Shown here piece after piece: positions 16,624-25,482 of a stretch of 64,000 bases of DNA. A model generated the notes under the pieces. The model did not search any database, was not told the origin of the DNA, and saw nothing but the letters and a program-made list of their open reading frames with translations. This DNA comes from Chitinophaga vietnamensis. Lineage in GTDB: Bacteria; Bacteroidota; Bacteroidia; Chitinophagales; Chitinophagaceae. The stretch spans positions 2,501-66,500 of the forward strand of contig NZ_CABHMS010000011.1 in the NCBI RefSeq assembly GCF_902167635.1. Direction: 5' to 3'. The stretch's first letter is position 1, and every line of letters starts with the position of its first letter. The position numbers were made by a program, and so were the translations under genes.

Positions 16624-19600
16624 CTAAAACTTAAATCCCAATGTTACATACGGCACGGTCTCTTCCCTCGAATGCCCTATCACCGCTGTTACGATGAGCG
16701 CATTCACCGGCGCCAGATAAATACCGCCGCCATAGCCATCATGCCATACATGTGAGGTTTCGCCGGGTGTCCATACACGGCCTACATCGTTGAAGGCCAA
16801 CAGCCCTACGCCGGCAGGCAGGATGTATGTTTTGAGATCAAACAGCTTTACTCTTATTTCGGTATTGTTATATACCCCGGCATCGCCCGCGAAGCGGTAG
16901 TTGCGGTAACCACGAAGACTTTGCACCCCGCCGATGGTATAAGCCTGGAAATATTCGAAGTTGCCCCATACCTTGCCACCACCGAAGCGGCTAACGATCA
17001 CAAAGTTGGCCGGAACGCGGAAACTCATATACACACTCAGATCCGTGAGCAGGCTGGAATAGTGATTACTATTGTTATTCAGCCCGAAGTTGCCATTGAA
17101 GGTGGTGGTCCAGAGGATACCGCGGGCCGGTATCAGTTTGTTATCTCTCGTATCTATCTGCGCGATCACTTTTCCACCGGCATATGATTTATTGTTATAG
17201 ATGCTGGCGCTGTCGAGTTTATTTACCGCGAAGTTGGTGATGAAACGATTGTCGTTCTCACTTTTATTAAATGCATAGTTGCTGACAACAGGGCCATACG
17301 ACAGGCTGAAATGGTTGCTCAGACTGGTTCTCAGCAATGCTTCCGCGCTATAGAGGTTGAACCTTGCGCGGTAGTAGCTGATTCTTTTACCATTGGATTT
17401 ATCAAATATTGTTTCGTTGCCGTAGCCGAAGAAATTGATGGTGTTGTTGGGCGCTTTGGCACTGGCATTGACGAGCAGGTCGGATTTACCGATTACGTCG
17501 GTGTATTCGCCCATATATTTAAAGTTCCAGGCGCGGGTGGCCAGTGCATGTGTGGCTATGAAAGTATGTTTGGCGCCGAAGGGTTCTTTACGCCAACTCT
17601 GTTTCAGGTATTGCAGCGCTACGCCCAGCAGCACGCCATCATCGCGGTTATAGGCGCCGGCGAGCATGGGCGTGAGCTTGTTGTATTTAAAGGCGTTACG
17701 GTCGTAGGCGATGTTCTCCGGTTTGTTGGACAGCTTCAGTTTATCATGGCCGTGGAGCTGGAATGTATCGCTGGCACTGCGTTTATCGTATATGCGTATA
17801 CGTTTGCCACCAGATGCGGTGGAGCTATCGATGAAAGTATCTGCATCGGCGCCGCCTATCAGCCGGATGCGGATGGGGGTGCCATGATCGCCTTTGATCT
17901 CGAAGCGGTCGTGACCACCGAGGCCATATACGTTCACTTCTTTTGTTACTTTGGGATCGAAGGTGCGGGAATAGATGTTCTGTTGTACTTCTCCTTTCTT
18001 GCTGATCTTGTAGATATTCAGTTCCACCGCGCCTCCCGCCTGTTTATCGATCGTAAAAAGCTCGTTCTTCTCTGTACCCGGTACGTCCACGCCTTTCGCA
18101 AGGAAGCGGTAGTACTTCATAATATTTTTCTCCATGATGCCGCGGCGCGCTTTGAGCGTGTTAAGCATCCAGGGGCTCAACATACTTTTTACGGTGTCGG
18201 GGAAAGCGTTGACAGCAGCTTCCAGCACGCTGTCGGTCATGCGTTTCAGGAATTTATCGCTTTGCTTTTTCCAGTCGTGTTCATCCAGTTCATTGAGGAA
18301 GGAGCGATCGAAGTAGCGCGCGCTGAAGTTGAAACCATTGATATCAGGTATCTTGTCGCGGAAACCTTGAATGGCTGGAAGCAGCCATGGACGGGATATA
18401 AGACCGGGCAGCAATCCGCTGTTCACAAAGAATGCCTGATCGCGGTCGCGGGGCACGGGGTAGTAATAATCCTGTCCTTTGTGTTTCTCTTTATACCATC
18501 TCCACTGATCGTCATGACGATCAAAATCCATGATATACATATCGAGGATACGTGCGCGCAGCACGGCTTTCTGGTCTACATGGATATCGTTGTCGCCCAG
18601 TATTTTCTTCAATACTTTCGGTGTATTGTATGTTTTTTCGTTCTTACCGGTTTTGGGTTCGCGTTCTTCCATCAGGTACACGTCGTTACCGAAATCATGT
18701 GCATAGATGCCGAGGGCGGTATCTACGGGCATATAAACGAAGGTGGGATGCGTATGCGGCACATCGGCGGCTTCGGCCAGCACGCTCACTGCCAACGGTG
18801 CATAAGGGTTGGCGGCGGATATCTGGTCTTGCACCAGTTCGCGCGCTACGGTTTCGCGGAGCATTTCCGGGATGGCGGCGAGTGGATATTTTTTGAGAGA
18901 ACGAATGGCGTATTCCGTGCCGGTACTGTCTTCTACCCGGAGCGAACGGGTTTGCTTACCGCCGCCGCGTTGTAATATTTTCAGTCCGCCTTTGGTGTTG
19001 CGGAAATCGAGCACCGGAAATTTGAGCGGCGTAGCCCAGATTTCGCGGTAATTTTTTCCAAGCAGGAAGAGGTGAAATTTATTCACATGAGCGTATTGCG
19101 TATCTGGCGCCATCGACACGAAAGCCGGCAGCGATGAGGATTGCGTGAACTGCAGGCCTTCTTTCGGCAGGTCGGAAAGATGCATCAATTGCTGGCTGAA
19201 GGCGGGATGTGCGGTATCTGCCGCCAGGTAATATTGTACCTGCACGGTACCATCGGCCAATAGTTCTATAGCGCTGAAACCATTGTCGGAAGTGGCAAAG
19301 CGCGATTTCGCGCCGCGCTTCACGCGGTTGTTTTTGGCGCCGCTGCCGCTCACAATGTAACTGTTCTGCTGATCCTGTATGTACTGTAAAGTATGGTCAT
19401 GGCCGGAAACGAATACCACCGGCCCATGCGGGCGCAGGGCGGCTTCCACGCCTTTGACCATCTCCTTGTATTTGGGATGAGGGAGATCTTCATGCGTACC
19501 GAACACGCCGCGCGCCAGCGGATAGATGGAACCTATCACCGGCAAAGGCAGGTACAGCCAGGGTTTGAGATCGGTGAGCGGGAAGATATGTTGCTTAACG

Positions 19601-20274
19601 GTATAATATCCACCGTGGATGCCATAGCTGCGGAAAGGGTGATGCGTGGCAAAGATGATCAGCTTATTCCGGTTGAGCGCTACTATTTCAGACAGTTTGG
19701 TGAGCACTTCGTCTTTGTCTTTGCAATCGCAGGAAGATTCCACGCCTGGCTTGGCGTAGGGAAACACCCACCATTCGCTGTCCATGATGATGAGGGTGAC
19801 ATCCTTGGAGAGCTTTACTTCTACAGGGCCGGGGCAGCCGTCTTTCGGCAGGAAGTCGACATTATCGAGGTGCAGTGAATCGATATATTGTTGCTGGTTG
19901 CGGATCACCTGCCAGCCATCGGGCTTGCTCTTGTCCCAGTCGTGGTTACCGGGTATGAAGATGCCGTGGCTATTGGTGCCGCGCACGAGGTTCACCTGGT
20001 AGTCGAGTATTTCTTTGGCGACGGGATAGGTGCTGCTGCCGGAGTCGGGTAACCCTTTCGGATATACGTTATCACCGAGGAAGAGGACCGTATTGCGGCT
20101 ATCTTGCAGGTCGAATGTGCTGCGTACTGCGTCCACTACGGGGTTGCGGCCATTGCTATGCAGTTCGCCGGCATCGCCGATGAGGATGATGCGTTTCACT
20201 ACAGGCTGCTGCGCCTTTACGGCGATGGCGGCCCAGAGCAATAATAAAAGACAGATGAGGGCTCTCTTGATCAT
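16624..20274 (-). CDS. Metallophosphoesterase fused to an outer-membrane beta-barrel
   Basis: 1216 aa. A signal peptide (residues 1-21, ...VKAQ) is followed by a calcineurin-type phosphoesterase domain at about 28-330. Its metal-site motifs are GDAGE, LGDNVYPKG, PGNHDWD, ATHHPFRSYG and VSGHDHTLQ. A long middle region (about 400-830) contains repeated polar beta-rich segments. The last ~350 residues look like an Omp85/surface-antigen barrel, with alternating aromatic strands, GGVQSLRGYRNYRF and a C-terminal Phe (GFKF), the usual barrel-ending signal. The enzyme would therefore be carried by an outer-membrane barrel. Its substrate is unknown. The start codon overlaps the stop of the upstream SdiA-regulated-like gene by 4 nt, indicating one operon. 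Confidence 0.85.
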   Translation of the reverse strand: MIKRALICLLLLLWAAIAVKAQQPVVKRIILIGDAGELHSNGRNPVVDAVRSTFDLQDSRNTVLFLGDNVYPKGLPDSGSSTYPVAKEILDYQVNLVRGTNSHGIFIPGNHDWDKSKPDGWQVIRNQQQYIDSLHLDNVDFLPKDGCPGPVEVKLSKDVTLIIMDSEWWVFPYAKPGVESSCDCKDKDEVLTKLSEIVALNRNKLIIFATHHPFRSYGIHGGYYTVKQHIFPLTDLKPWLYLPLPVIGSIYPLARGVFGTHEDLPHPKYKEMVKGVEAALRPHGPVVFVSGHDHTLQYIQDQQNSYIVSGSGAKNNRVKRGAKSRFATSDNGFSAIELLADGTVQVQYYLAADTAHPAFSQQLMHLSDLPKEGLQFTQSSSLPAFVSMAPDTQYAHVNKFHLFLLGKNYREIWATPLKFPVLDFRNTKGGLKILQRGGGKQTRSLRVEDSTGTEYAIRSLKKYPLAAIPEMLRETVARELVQDQISAANPYAPLAVSVLAEAADVPHTHPTFVYMPVDTALGIYAHDFGNDVYLMEEREPKTGKNEKTYNTPKVLKKILGDNDIHVDQKAVLRARILDMYIMDFDRHDDQWRWYKEKHKGQDYYYPVPRDRDQAFFVNSGLLPGLISRPWLLPAIQGFRDKIPDINGFNFSARYFDRSFLNELDEHDWKKQSDKFLKRMTDSVLEAAVNAFPDTVKSMLSPWMLNTLKARRGIMEKNIMKYYRFLAKGVDVPGTEKNELFTIDKQAGGAVELNIYKISKKGEVQQNIYSRTFDPKVTKEVNVYGLGGHDRFEIKGDHGTPIRIRLIGGADADTFIDSSTASGGKRIRIYDKRSASDTFQLHGHDKLKLSNKPENIAYDRNAFKYNKLTPMLAGAYNRDDGVLLGVALQYLKQSWRKEPFGAKHTFIATHALATRAWNFKYMGEYTDVIGKSDLLVNASAKAPNNTINFFGYGNETIFDKSNGKRISYYRARFNLYSAEALLRTSLSNHFSLSYGPVVSNYAFNKSENDNRFITNFAVNKLDSASIYNNKSYAGGKVIAQIDTRDNKLIPARGILWTTTFNGNFGLNNNSNHYSSLLTDLSVYMSFRVPANFVIVSRFGGGKVWGNFEYFQAYTIGGVQSLRGYRNYRFAGDAGVYNNTEIRVKLFDLKTYILPAGVGLLAFNDVGRVWTPGETSHVWHDGYGGGIYLAPVNALIVTAVIGHSREETVPYVTLGFKF

Positions 20275-21122
20275 TTGTGCGTATACGTAAATTTAAGAAT
20301 GTTGGCCACGCCATCGTATCCTCCTTCGTTGGAGATATACATGTCGCCGCCGGGTGCAAAGGCCAGTCCTTCCGGTTGCCGGAACAGCCGGTGTTTCAGA
20401 TTATATGCTTCCTGTACATGTCCTTGCAGGTCGGAGATCACCAGCAGGCCATTGACAGAAGCCAGGATGTATAAACGTTTTTCGATGGGATGAATAGCGG
20501 CCGCCGAGGGCTTGAAAAAGCGCATGTCGTTGCCAGCCAGCTGTGCGATCTCTTTGGCGTTGAAATGAAATACCGGCGTGGTATCGAAGGCCATGCGTTG
20601 CAGATCGAAGCGATAAGCGCTGGTGATGCCCGCTTTTTTGTCGTCCGCACAATTCTTGCAGATCATGATGATGCTGTTCCGTGCGCTATCGTAGTAAGTG
20701 GTCTCAAACTCGTTCTTGCCGGGCTTTTCCAGCTTATAATGCGTGCTCGAAATAGTATCCGTAAACGGATCGTGTATGCGGTACAGTGAGCCGCCGCTCT
20801 TGAGCACGAACCAGCCGCTGTCTGTTCTGCAAACATCTTCATAATCGGCATTCTTGGCGAATTTCCAGGAGTCGTAGGGGCCGGCGCCCGTCACATCTAT
20901 CCGGTAAAGCCTTCCTTCTTCATCATTCACCGCAATGATATTATGTTCATCGGGAAACAGTGCGATGCCGGAGATCTCCTGCATGGATTCCCGTACGCGG
21001 TAGCGCACCGGCTCAAGCAGGTGGTAGCCCTTGGGAGAAGCGTATACCTTCTGTTCCCTGTCGGCGAACATGTTGCAGGACAATAACAACAGGCAAAATA
21101 TTAAGGGGAACCGGACAATCAT
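20271..21122 (-). CDS. SdiA-regulated-like lipoprotein
   Basis: 283 aa. A lipoprotein signal peptide with lipobox LLLSC (Cys at about residue 16) is followed by a beta-propeller-like region of the SdiA-regulated family: ESMQEISGIALFPDEHNIIAV at about 47, DYEDVCRTDSGWFVL at about 93, and RQPEGLAFAPGGDMYISNEGG near the end. Proteins of this family are exported beta-propellers with no agreed function. Four-nt overlap with the downstream metallophosphoesterase-barrel gene implies translational coupling, so the two probably act together at the cell envelope, possibly as surface phosphate-ester handling (inference). Confidence 0.85.
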   Translation of the reverse strand: MIVRFPLIFCLLLLSCNMFADREQKVYASPKGYHLLEPVRYRVRESMQEISGIALFPDEHNIIAVNDEEGRLYRIDVTGAGPYDSWKFAKNADYEDVCRTDSGWFVLKSGGSLYRIHDPFTDTISSTHYKLEKPGKNEFETTYYDSARNSIIMICKNCADDKKAGITSAYRFDLQRMAFDTTPVFHFNAKEIAQLAGNDMRFFKPSAAAIHPIEKRLYILASVNGLLVISDLQGHVQEAYNLKHRLFRQPEGLAFAPGGDMYISNEGGYDGVANILKFTYTHK

Positions 21123-21191
21123 ATCGATGCTTTATGCCATAAATTTAACTCAAAAATGCAGTAACTTCCCTTCCGATTTAATCATCTCCAT

Positions 21192-22439
21192 ATGCAAAGT
21201 ACAGCTATCATAGACGCGGCGAAAGATTATGTAACCTCTCAATACCAGGAGCACCCGCACCCGGAGCTCGTGTATCACAACCTTGTTCACACACAGCAGG
21301 TAGTGGCGGCAGCCGCCCAGATCGCGGCCCATTACCGTTTACAGGACGATGAGCTGGCGGCCGTATATATTGCTGCATGGTTCCATGATATCGGTTATTT
21401 GCTTGGAGCACCTAAACAACATGAAGAACACGGCGCCGAAGCGGCGGTCCGTTTCCTGCAGGAACACGAAGGTACGGAAGCCTTGCAACAGCTGGTAAAA
21501 GGATGTATCCTCGCTACCAAAATGCCGCAATCGCCTACGTCGCTCATCGAGCAGATCGTTTGCGATGCTGACCTCTTCCATCTCGGCACCAAAGAATACA
21601 ACGATCGTAACAAACTGCTGCGCCATGAAGTGGAAATAACCTACCAGAAAGGCATTTCGCAAACCGACTGGCTGCGTGGCAATATCCGCTTCCTCAGCGA
21701 ACATCACTACTGGACCGACTACTGCCAGACCCTCTTGAAAGAACAGAAAGAAGAGAACCTGCAGAAGATGAAAAAGAAACTGGAGAAGAAAGACGCAGAA
21801 GAGGCCACCAGCACAGAAAGCCCGGCCACGCCGCAGGAAGGCAATGAAACAGCTACCGCCTCCCTGCCTCTCAAAAAGAAAGAAAAAGAAAAGAAACTTA
21901 AAAAGCCGGAACGTGGCGTGGAAACGATGTTCCGCATCACCGCCACCAACCACATACGCCTTAGTTCCATGGCCGATACCAAGGCGCATATCATGATCTC
22001 CGTCAACTCTATCATCATCTCTTTCATGCTCTCTGTGCTCATTGGCAGACTGGAAGACTATCCCAATATGGTGTTGCCGGCAATCCTCTTTGTTACCACC
22101 TCGGTGATCACGGTAACGTTTGCCGTACTGGCCACCCGGCCCAATATTACGCGAGGCACTTTCACGAAAGATGATATCGCCAATAAAAAAGCGAACCTCT
22201 TGTTCTTCGGTAATTTCTATAAGATGGACCTTGAAGAGTACAAATGGGGCATGCGGCAGATGATGAATGATGCGGATTATCTCTATGGCAGCATGACGCA
22301 GGACGTGTATCACCTGGGCGTGGTGCTCGGCCGCAAATACAAGCTGCTGCGCATTTCATACAATGTATTTATGTTCGGTCTGATCGCCTCTGTGATCGCA
22401 TTTATGACCGCTGCCATCTTCTTCCCAGTAAAAGCATAG
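21192..22439 (+). CDS. HD-domain protein fused to a Pycsar-effector-type membrane domain
   Basis: 415 aa in three parts. Residues 1-180 are an HD phosphohydrolase domain with the metal ligands in order: His33, His65-Asp66 (FHDIGY) and Asp125 or Asp127 (CDADLF). Residues about 185-240 form a very charged Lys/Glu linker. Residues about 240-415 match the DUF5706 or PycTM family, with helices at about 268-288, 293-313 and 390-410. PycTM proteins are the membrane effectors of Pycsar anti-phage systems, which are triggered by cyclic CMP or UMP. No pyrimidine cyclase gene lies nearby, so a defence role is not shown. The gene is followed after 6 nt by ppk1, so they are probably one operon. Confidence 0.8.
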   Translation: MQSTAIIDAAKDYVTSQYQEHPHPELVYHNLVHTQQVVAAAAQIAAHYRLQDDELAAVYIAAWFHDIGYLLGAPKQHEEHGAEAAVRFLQEHEGTEALQQLVKGCILATKMPQSPTSLIEQIVCDADLFHLGTKEYNDRNKLLRHEVEITYQKGISQTDWLRGNIRFLSEHHYWTDYCQTLLKEQKEENLQKMKKKLEKKDAEEATSTESPATPQEGNETATASLPLKKKEKEKKLKKPERGVETMFRITATNHIRLSSMADTKAHIMISVNSIIISFMLSVLIGRLEDYPNMVLPAILFVTTSVITVTFAVLATRPNITRGTFTKDDIANKKANLLFFGNFYKMDLEEYKWGMRQMMNDADYLYGSMTQDVYHLGVVLGRKYKLLRISYNVFMFGLIASVIAFMTAAIFFPVKA

Positions 22440-22445
22440 TGTAGT

Positions 22446-24422
22446 ATGGCTGCTTTATATAACCGCGATCTCAGCTGGTTGTCGTTCAACTACCGCGTGC
22501 TGCTGATGGCACAGGAACAACGGGTACCACTATACGAAAGAATTAAATTCCTGTCGATATTTTCTTCTAACCTTGATGAGTTCTTCCGCGTGAGAATGCC
22601 GGCCATACTGGCGGTGAACCGGGTGCTCGACAAAGAGCCCTTTACCGGCGGCGATGAAACCGTAAGCGTCAATACATTGTCGGAAGTGCTGGGAGAGATA
22701 CATCGGCAGCAGGAACAATATGGCAAAATATTCACTACAGAGATATTGCCTGCCCTGCTGCAACAGGGCATACATCTTTATTATAACGAAGCATTCAGTC
22801 CGGCGCACCAGGCTATTGCACGCGAATACCTGCTCACTACCGTGCTGGCCTATCTTCAGCCGGTATGGCTGAAACATGGCGACCAGCCTTTCTTTCCCGA
22901 GAATAATGCCCTGTACCTGGCAGTGGCCGTATCTCCCGAAAATGTATCTCAACAACAACAATATGTGATTGTAAATATTCCTGGTGTGTTGCCGCGTTTT
23001 TTGCAATTGCCTTTCAGCGAGGGGCAGCATCATATCGCCATCCTGGACGATGTGATCCGGACGCAGCTCGATTATCTCTTCCCGGGATATACGATTAACG
23101 ATTGCTACAGCTTCAAACTCACGCGCAATGCGGAGATGGATATGGACGAATTTAAAGGAGATATCCTGGAAGAAGTAGAAACGTTGATCCGTAAACGTGA
23201 GTTGGGCGTGCCTACCCGCTTTCTTTATGATGCCCGCATGCCCGCGCCCTTGCGGCATTTCCTGGCACAGCAGTTTGATATCCGCGATGACGAGATGGTG
23301 GCCGGCGGCCGTTATCATAACCTGAAAGACCTGGCCAACCTGCCCATGCCGGTAGCGCTCCCCGATGCCCTCTACCCGCGGCAGGAGGCGGCGCCGATAG
23401 CCGCGGCCGCCCAAACAGATCATATACTGGACCTCATCGCGCAAAAAGACCTGCTGATCCATCTCCCCTATCAACAATATGATTACATCCTGCGCTTCTT
23501 CAACGAAGCCGCCATTGATCCGGAAGTAACTGAAATATATGTGACCCTTTACCGCATTGCCTCCGGCTCGCAGATCGCGCAGGCGCTCATCAGCGCTGCC
23601 CGCAATGGTAAATCGGTAACGGTGTTCGTGGAACTGAAAGCCCGCTTTGATGAAGCTAACAATATCCGCTGGTCCAAACAGATGAAGGCCGCCGGCGTCA
23701 GGATCGTATACAGCATCCCCGGTATGAAGGTACATGCCAAAACCGCGCTGGTAAAGCGCCGCAGAGGTTATCAACATCTTTATTCCGGCCTGATCGCCAC
23801 GGGTAATTTCAATGAAAGCACGGCCCGTTTTTATACCGACCATGTGCTGTTCACCTCTCACCTGGCTATCACGCGCGAAATGGAATTGTTATTCCTTTAC
23901 CTGCAAAGCCGTAAGCAGCCGGTAGATTACAATTTCCTGCAATTCCGCGAACTGCTGGTGGCACAGTTCAATCTCACGCAGCGTTTTATAGAGATGATCG
24001 ATCGCGAGATTATACATGCCAAAGCAGGCCGCCCGGCGCGCATCCTCATCAAACTTAATAATCTACAGGAAAAAGAAATGATCAACAAACTGTACGAGGC
24101 CGCAGAAGCAGGCGTACAGCTGGATTTGATCATACGCAGCATCTGCTGTCTCGTGCCCGCCGCGAATATGCGCGTGGTGCGGATTGTAGACAGATACCTG
24201 GAACATGCCCGGGTATTTGTGTTTCATAATAATGGAGAAGAAGAAATTTACATTGGCTCGGCCGACTGGATGAACCGTAACCTGCACCGGCGCATCGAGG
24301 TATGTGCCCCCGTGTATGACCCGGCCCTGAAAAAGCAATTGAAAGATATCGTGGAACTACAGCTGGCCGACGGCACGCATGCCCAGGAAGCAATCCGGGA
24401 CTATGTTCGGAAAATGCTGTAA
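22446..24422 (+). CDS. ppk1: Polyphosphate kinase 1
   Basis: 658 aa. Makes polyphosphate from ATP reversibly, through a phospho-histidine intermediate. The N-terminal domain starts with the typical NRDLSWLSFNYRVL. The conserved His residues are in GMKVHAKTAL (about residue 428) and YLEHARVFVF (about 585). GSADWMNRNL, a phospholipase-D-like catalytic motif, lies at about 600. The size is slightly short of the ~690 aa of E. coli PPK1 but all catalytic blocks are present. It follows the HD/PycTM gene by 6 nt and precedes a thioredoxin-like gene by 27 nt. Confidence 0.95.
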   Translation: MAALYNRDLSWLSFNYRVLLMAQEQRVPLYERIKFLSIFSSNLDEFFRVRMPAILAVNRVLDKEPFTGGDETVSVNTLSEVLGEIHRQQEQYGKIFTTEILPALLQQGIHLYYNEAFSPAHQAIAREYLLTTVLAYLQPVWLKHGDQPFFPENNALYLAVAVSPENVSQQQQYVIVNIPGVLPRFLQLPFSEGQHHIAILDDVIRTQLDYLFPGYTINDCYSFKLTRNAEMDMDEFKGDILEEVETLIRKRELGVPTRFLYDARMPAPLRHFLAQQFDIRDDEMVAGGRYHNLKDLANLPMPVALPDALYPRQEAAPIAAAAQTDHILDLIAQKDLLIHLPYQQYDYILRFFNEAAIDPEVTEIYVTLYRIASGSQIAQALISAARNGKSVTVFVELKARFDEANNIRWSKQMKAAGVRIVYSIPGMKVHAKTALVKRRRGYQHLYSGLIATGNFNESTARFYTDHVLFTSHLAITREMELLFLYLQSRKQPVDYNFLQFRELLVAQFNLTQRFIEMIDREIIHAKAGRPARILIKLNNLQEKEMINKLYEAAEAGVQLDLIIRSICCLVPAANMRVVRIVDRYLEHARVFVFHNNGEEEIYIGSADWMNRNLHRRIEVCAPVYDPALKKQLKDIVELQLADGTHAQEAIRDYVRKML

Positions 24423-24449
24423 ATTACGGGATACGACAAATATCTATTT

Positions 24450-24950
24450 ATGAAGAAGTATGTATGGACCTTGCTATTGAGCCTGGGCTTTATCATTCCT
24501 GCCTCCGCGCAAACCCTCGACCTGGAGCACATCTACAACCCTGCCGCTGACGCAAAGGCGGATGTTTCGGCGGCTGTAAAAGAAGCGGCCAAAGAAAACA
24601 AACATGTGCTGTTACAGGTAGGCGGCAACTGGTGCATCTGGTGCAAAAGGATGTATAAGTTCATCGAGGAAGACGCAGACCTGAAAACGGCCATGGACAA
24701 GAGTTATGTGGTGTATCATCTCAATTACAGTAAAGAAAACAAAAACCTGCCGCTGCTGAAAGAACTGGGATATCCGCAGCGTTTTGGCTTCCCGGTACTG
24801 GTGGTACTGGATGCAAAAGGCAATCGCCTGCATACCCAAAACACCGGCCTGCTGGAATCCGCAGATTCTTACGACAAGAAGAAACTGATGGAATTCCTCA
24901 AACAGTGGAGCCCCGCTGCCTTGCAGCCTTCCCATTACATCAATGAATAA
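24450..24950 (+). CDS. Exported thioredoxin-fold protein
   Basis: 166 aa. A signal peptide (residues 1-20) is followed by a thioredoxin fold of the thioredoxin_7/DsbD-C type with redox motif GNWCIWCKRM (Cys at about 59 and 62). The fold also has a cis-Pro in GFPVLVVLDAKGN. It probably reduces or isomerises disulfides in the periplasm. It is in tandem with ppk1 and followed after 9 nt by the DUF4442 gene. Confidence 0.85.
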   Translation: MKKYVWTLLLSLGFIIPASAQTLDLEHIYNPAADAKADVSAAVKEAAKENKHVLLQVGGNWCIWCKRMYKFIEEDADLKTAMDKSYVVYHLNYSKENKNLPLLKELGYPQRFGFPVLVVLDAKGNRLHTQNTGLLESADSYDKKKLMEFLKQWSPAALQPSHYINE

Positions 24951-24959
24951 TCATTCGAT

Positions 24960-25466
24960 ATGAGTAACGGCGTTACTACTTTTAATACGGATGCAGTGCA
25001 ATCTTTCCGGAGGTTTGCACTGCATCCGTTTAAATTTTCGGCCTACCTTTTCTGGAAGCTGCCCGCAGCCTGGCTTGCCGGCGTGCGCCTGCAATCGCTC
25101 GATGAGGATACCTGCGTTACGTCTGTGCCTTTCCGCTGGCTCTCGCAGAACCCATTCCGTTCTACCTACTTCGCCTGCCTGGCGATGGCCGCAGAACTGA
25201 GCACCGGCCTGCCTTCCATTATGTATGTGCGGGGAGCTCCCAAGCGTGTATCCCTGCTCGTTACCCAGCTGGAGGCCACCTTTTTGAAAAAGGCCACCGG
25301 CATCACTTACTTCACCTGTCATGAGCTGGCTGCCATCAGAGCCGCCATAGAAAAGGCCCTCACGACAAATGAACCTGCTACTGTCACCCTTCATGTGGAT
25401 GGTAAAAATAAAGACGGCATATTAATTGCCTCCTTCGCTGTCACCTGGTCGTTCAAATCCAAATAA
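24960..25466 (+). CDS. DUF4442 (thioesterase-like hot-dog) protein
   Basis: 168 aa. Resembles DUF4442, a hot-dog-fold family related to acyl-CoA thioesterases: PFKFSAYLFWKLPAAWLAGVRL at the N-terminus, then VPFRWLSQNPFRSTYFACLAMAAELSTGL with the conserved Asn-Pro-Phe. No signal peptide. The substrate is unknown. The downstream gene starts 16 nt past the stop codon, so the group from 21192 to 26886 may be one transcript. Confidence 0.75.
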   Translation: MSNGVTTFNTDAVQSFRRFALHPFKFSAYLFWKLPAAWLAGVRLQSLDEDTCVTSVPFRWLSQNPFRSTYFACLAMAAELSTGLPSIMYVRGAPKRVSLLVTQLEATFLKKATGITYFTCHELAAIRAAIEKALTTNEPATVTLHVDGKNKDGILIASFAVTWSFKSK

Positions 25467-25482
25467 ACAATTCCCAAAAATT

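Noticed and set aside
17311-18975. 554-aa open frame on the plus strand inside the metallophosphoesterase gene
   Set aside because: It is antisense to a protein with complete phosphoesterase motifs and a signal peptide; the product has no recognisable domain and arises from the regular codon pattern of the true gene.
21192-22439. Complete Pycsar anti-phage system
   Set aside because: Only an effector-like membrane domain is present; no pyrimidine nucleotide cyclase gene lies in the neighbourhood, so a defence system is not claimed.
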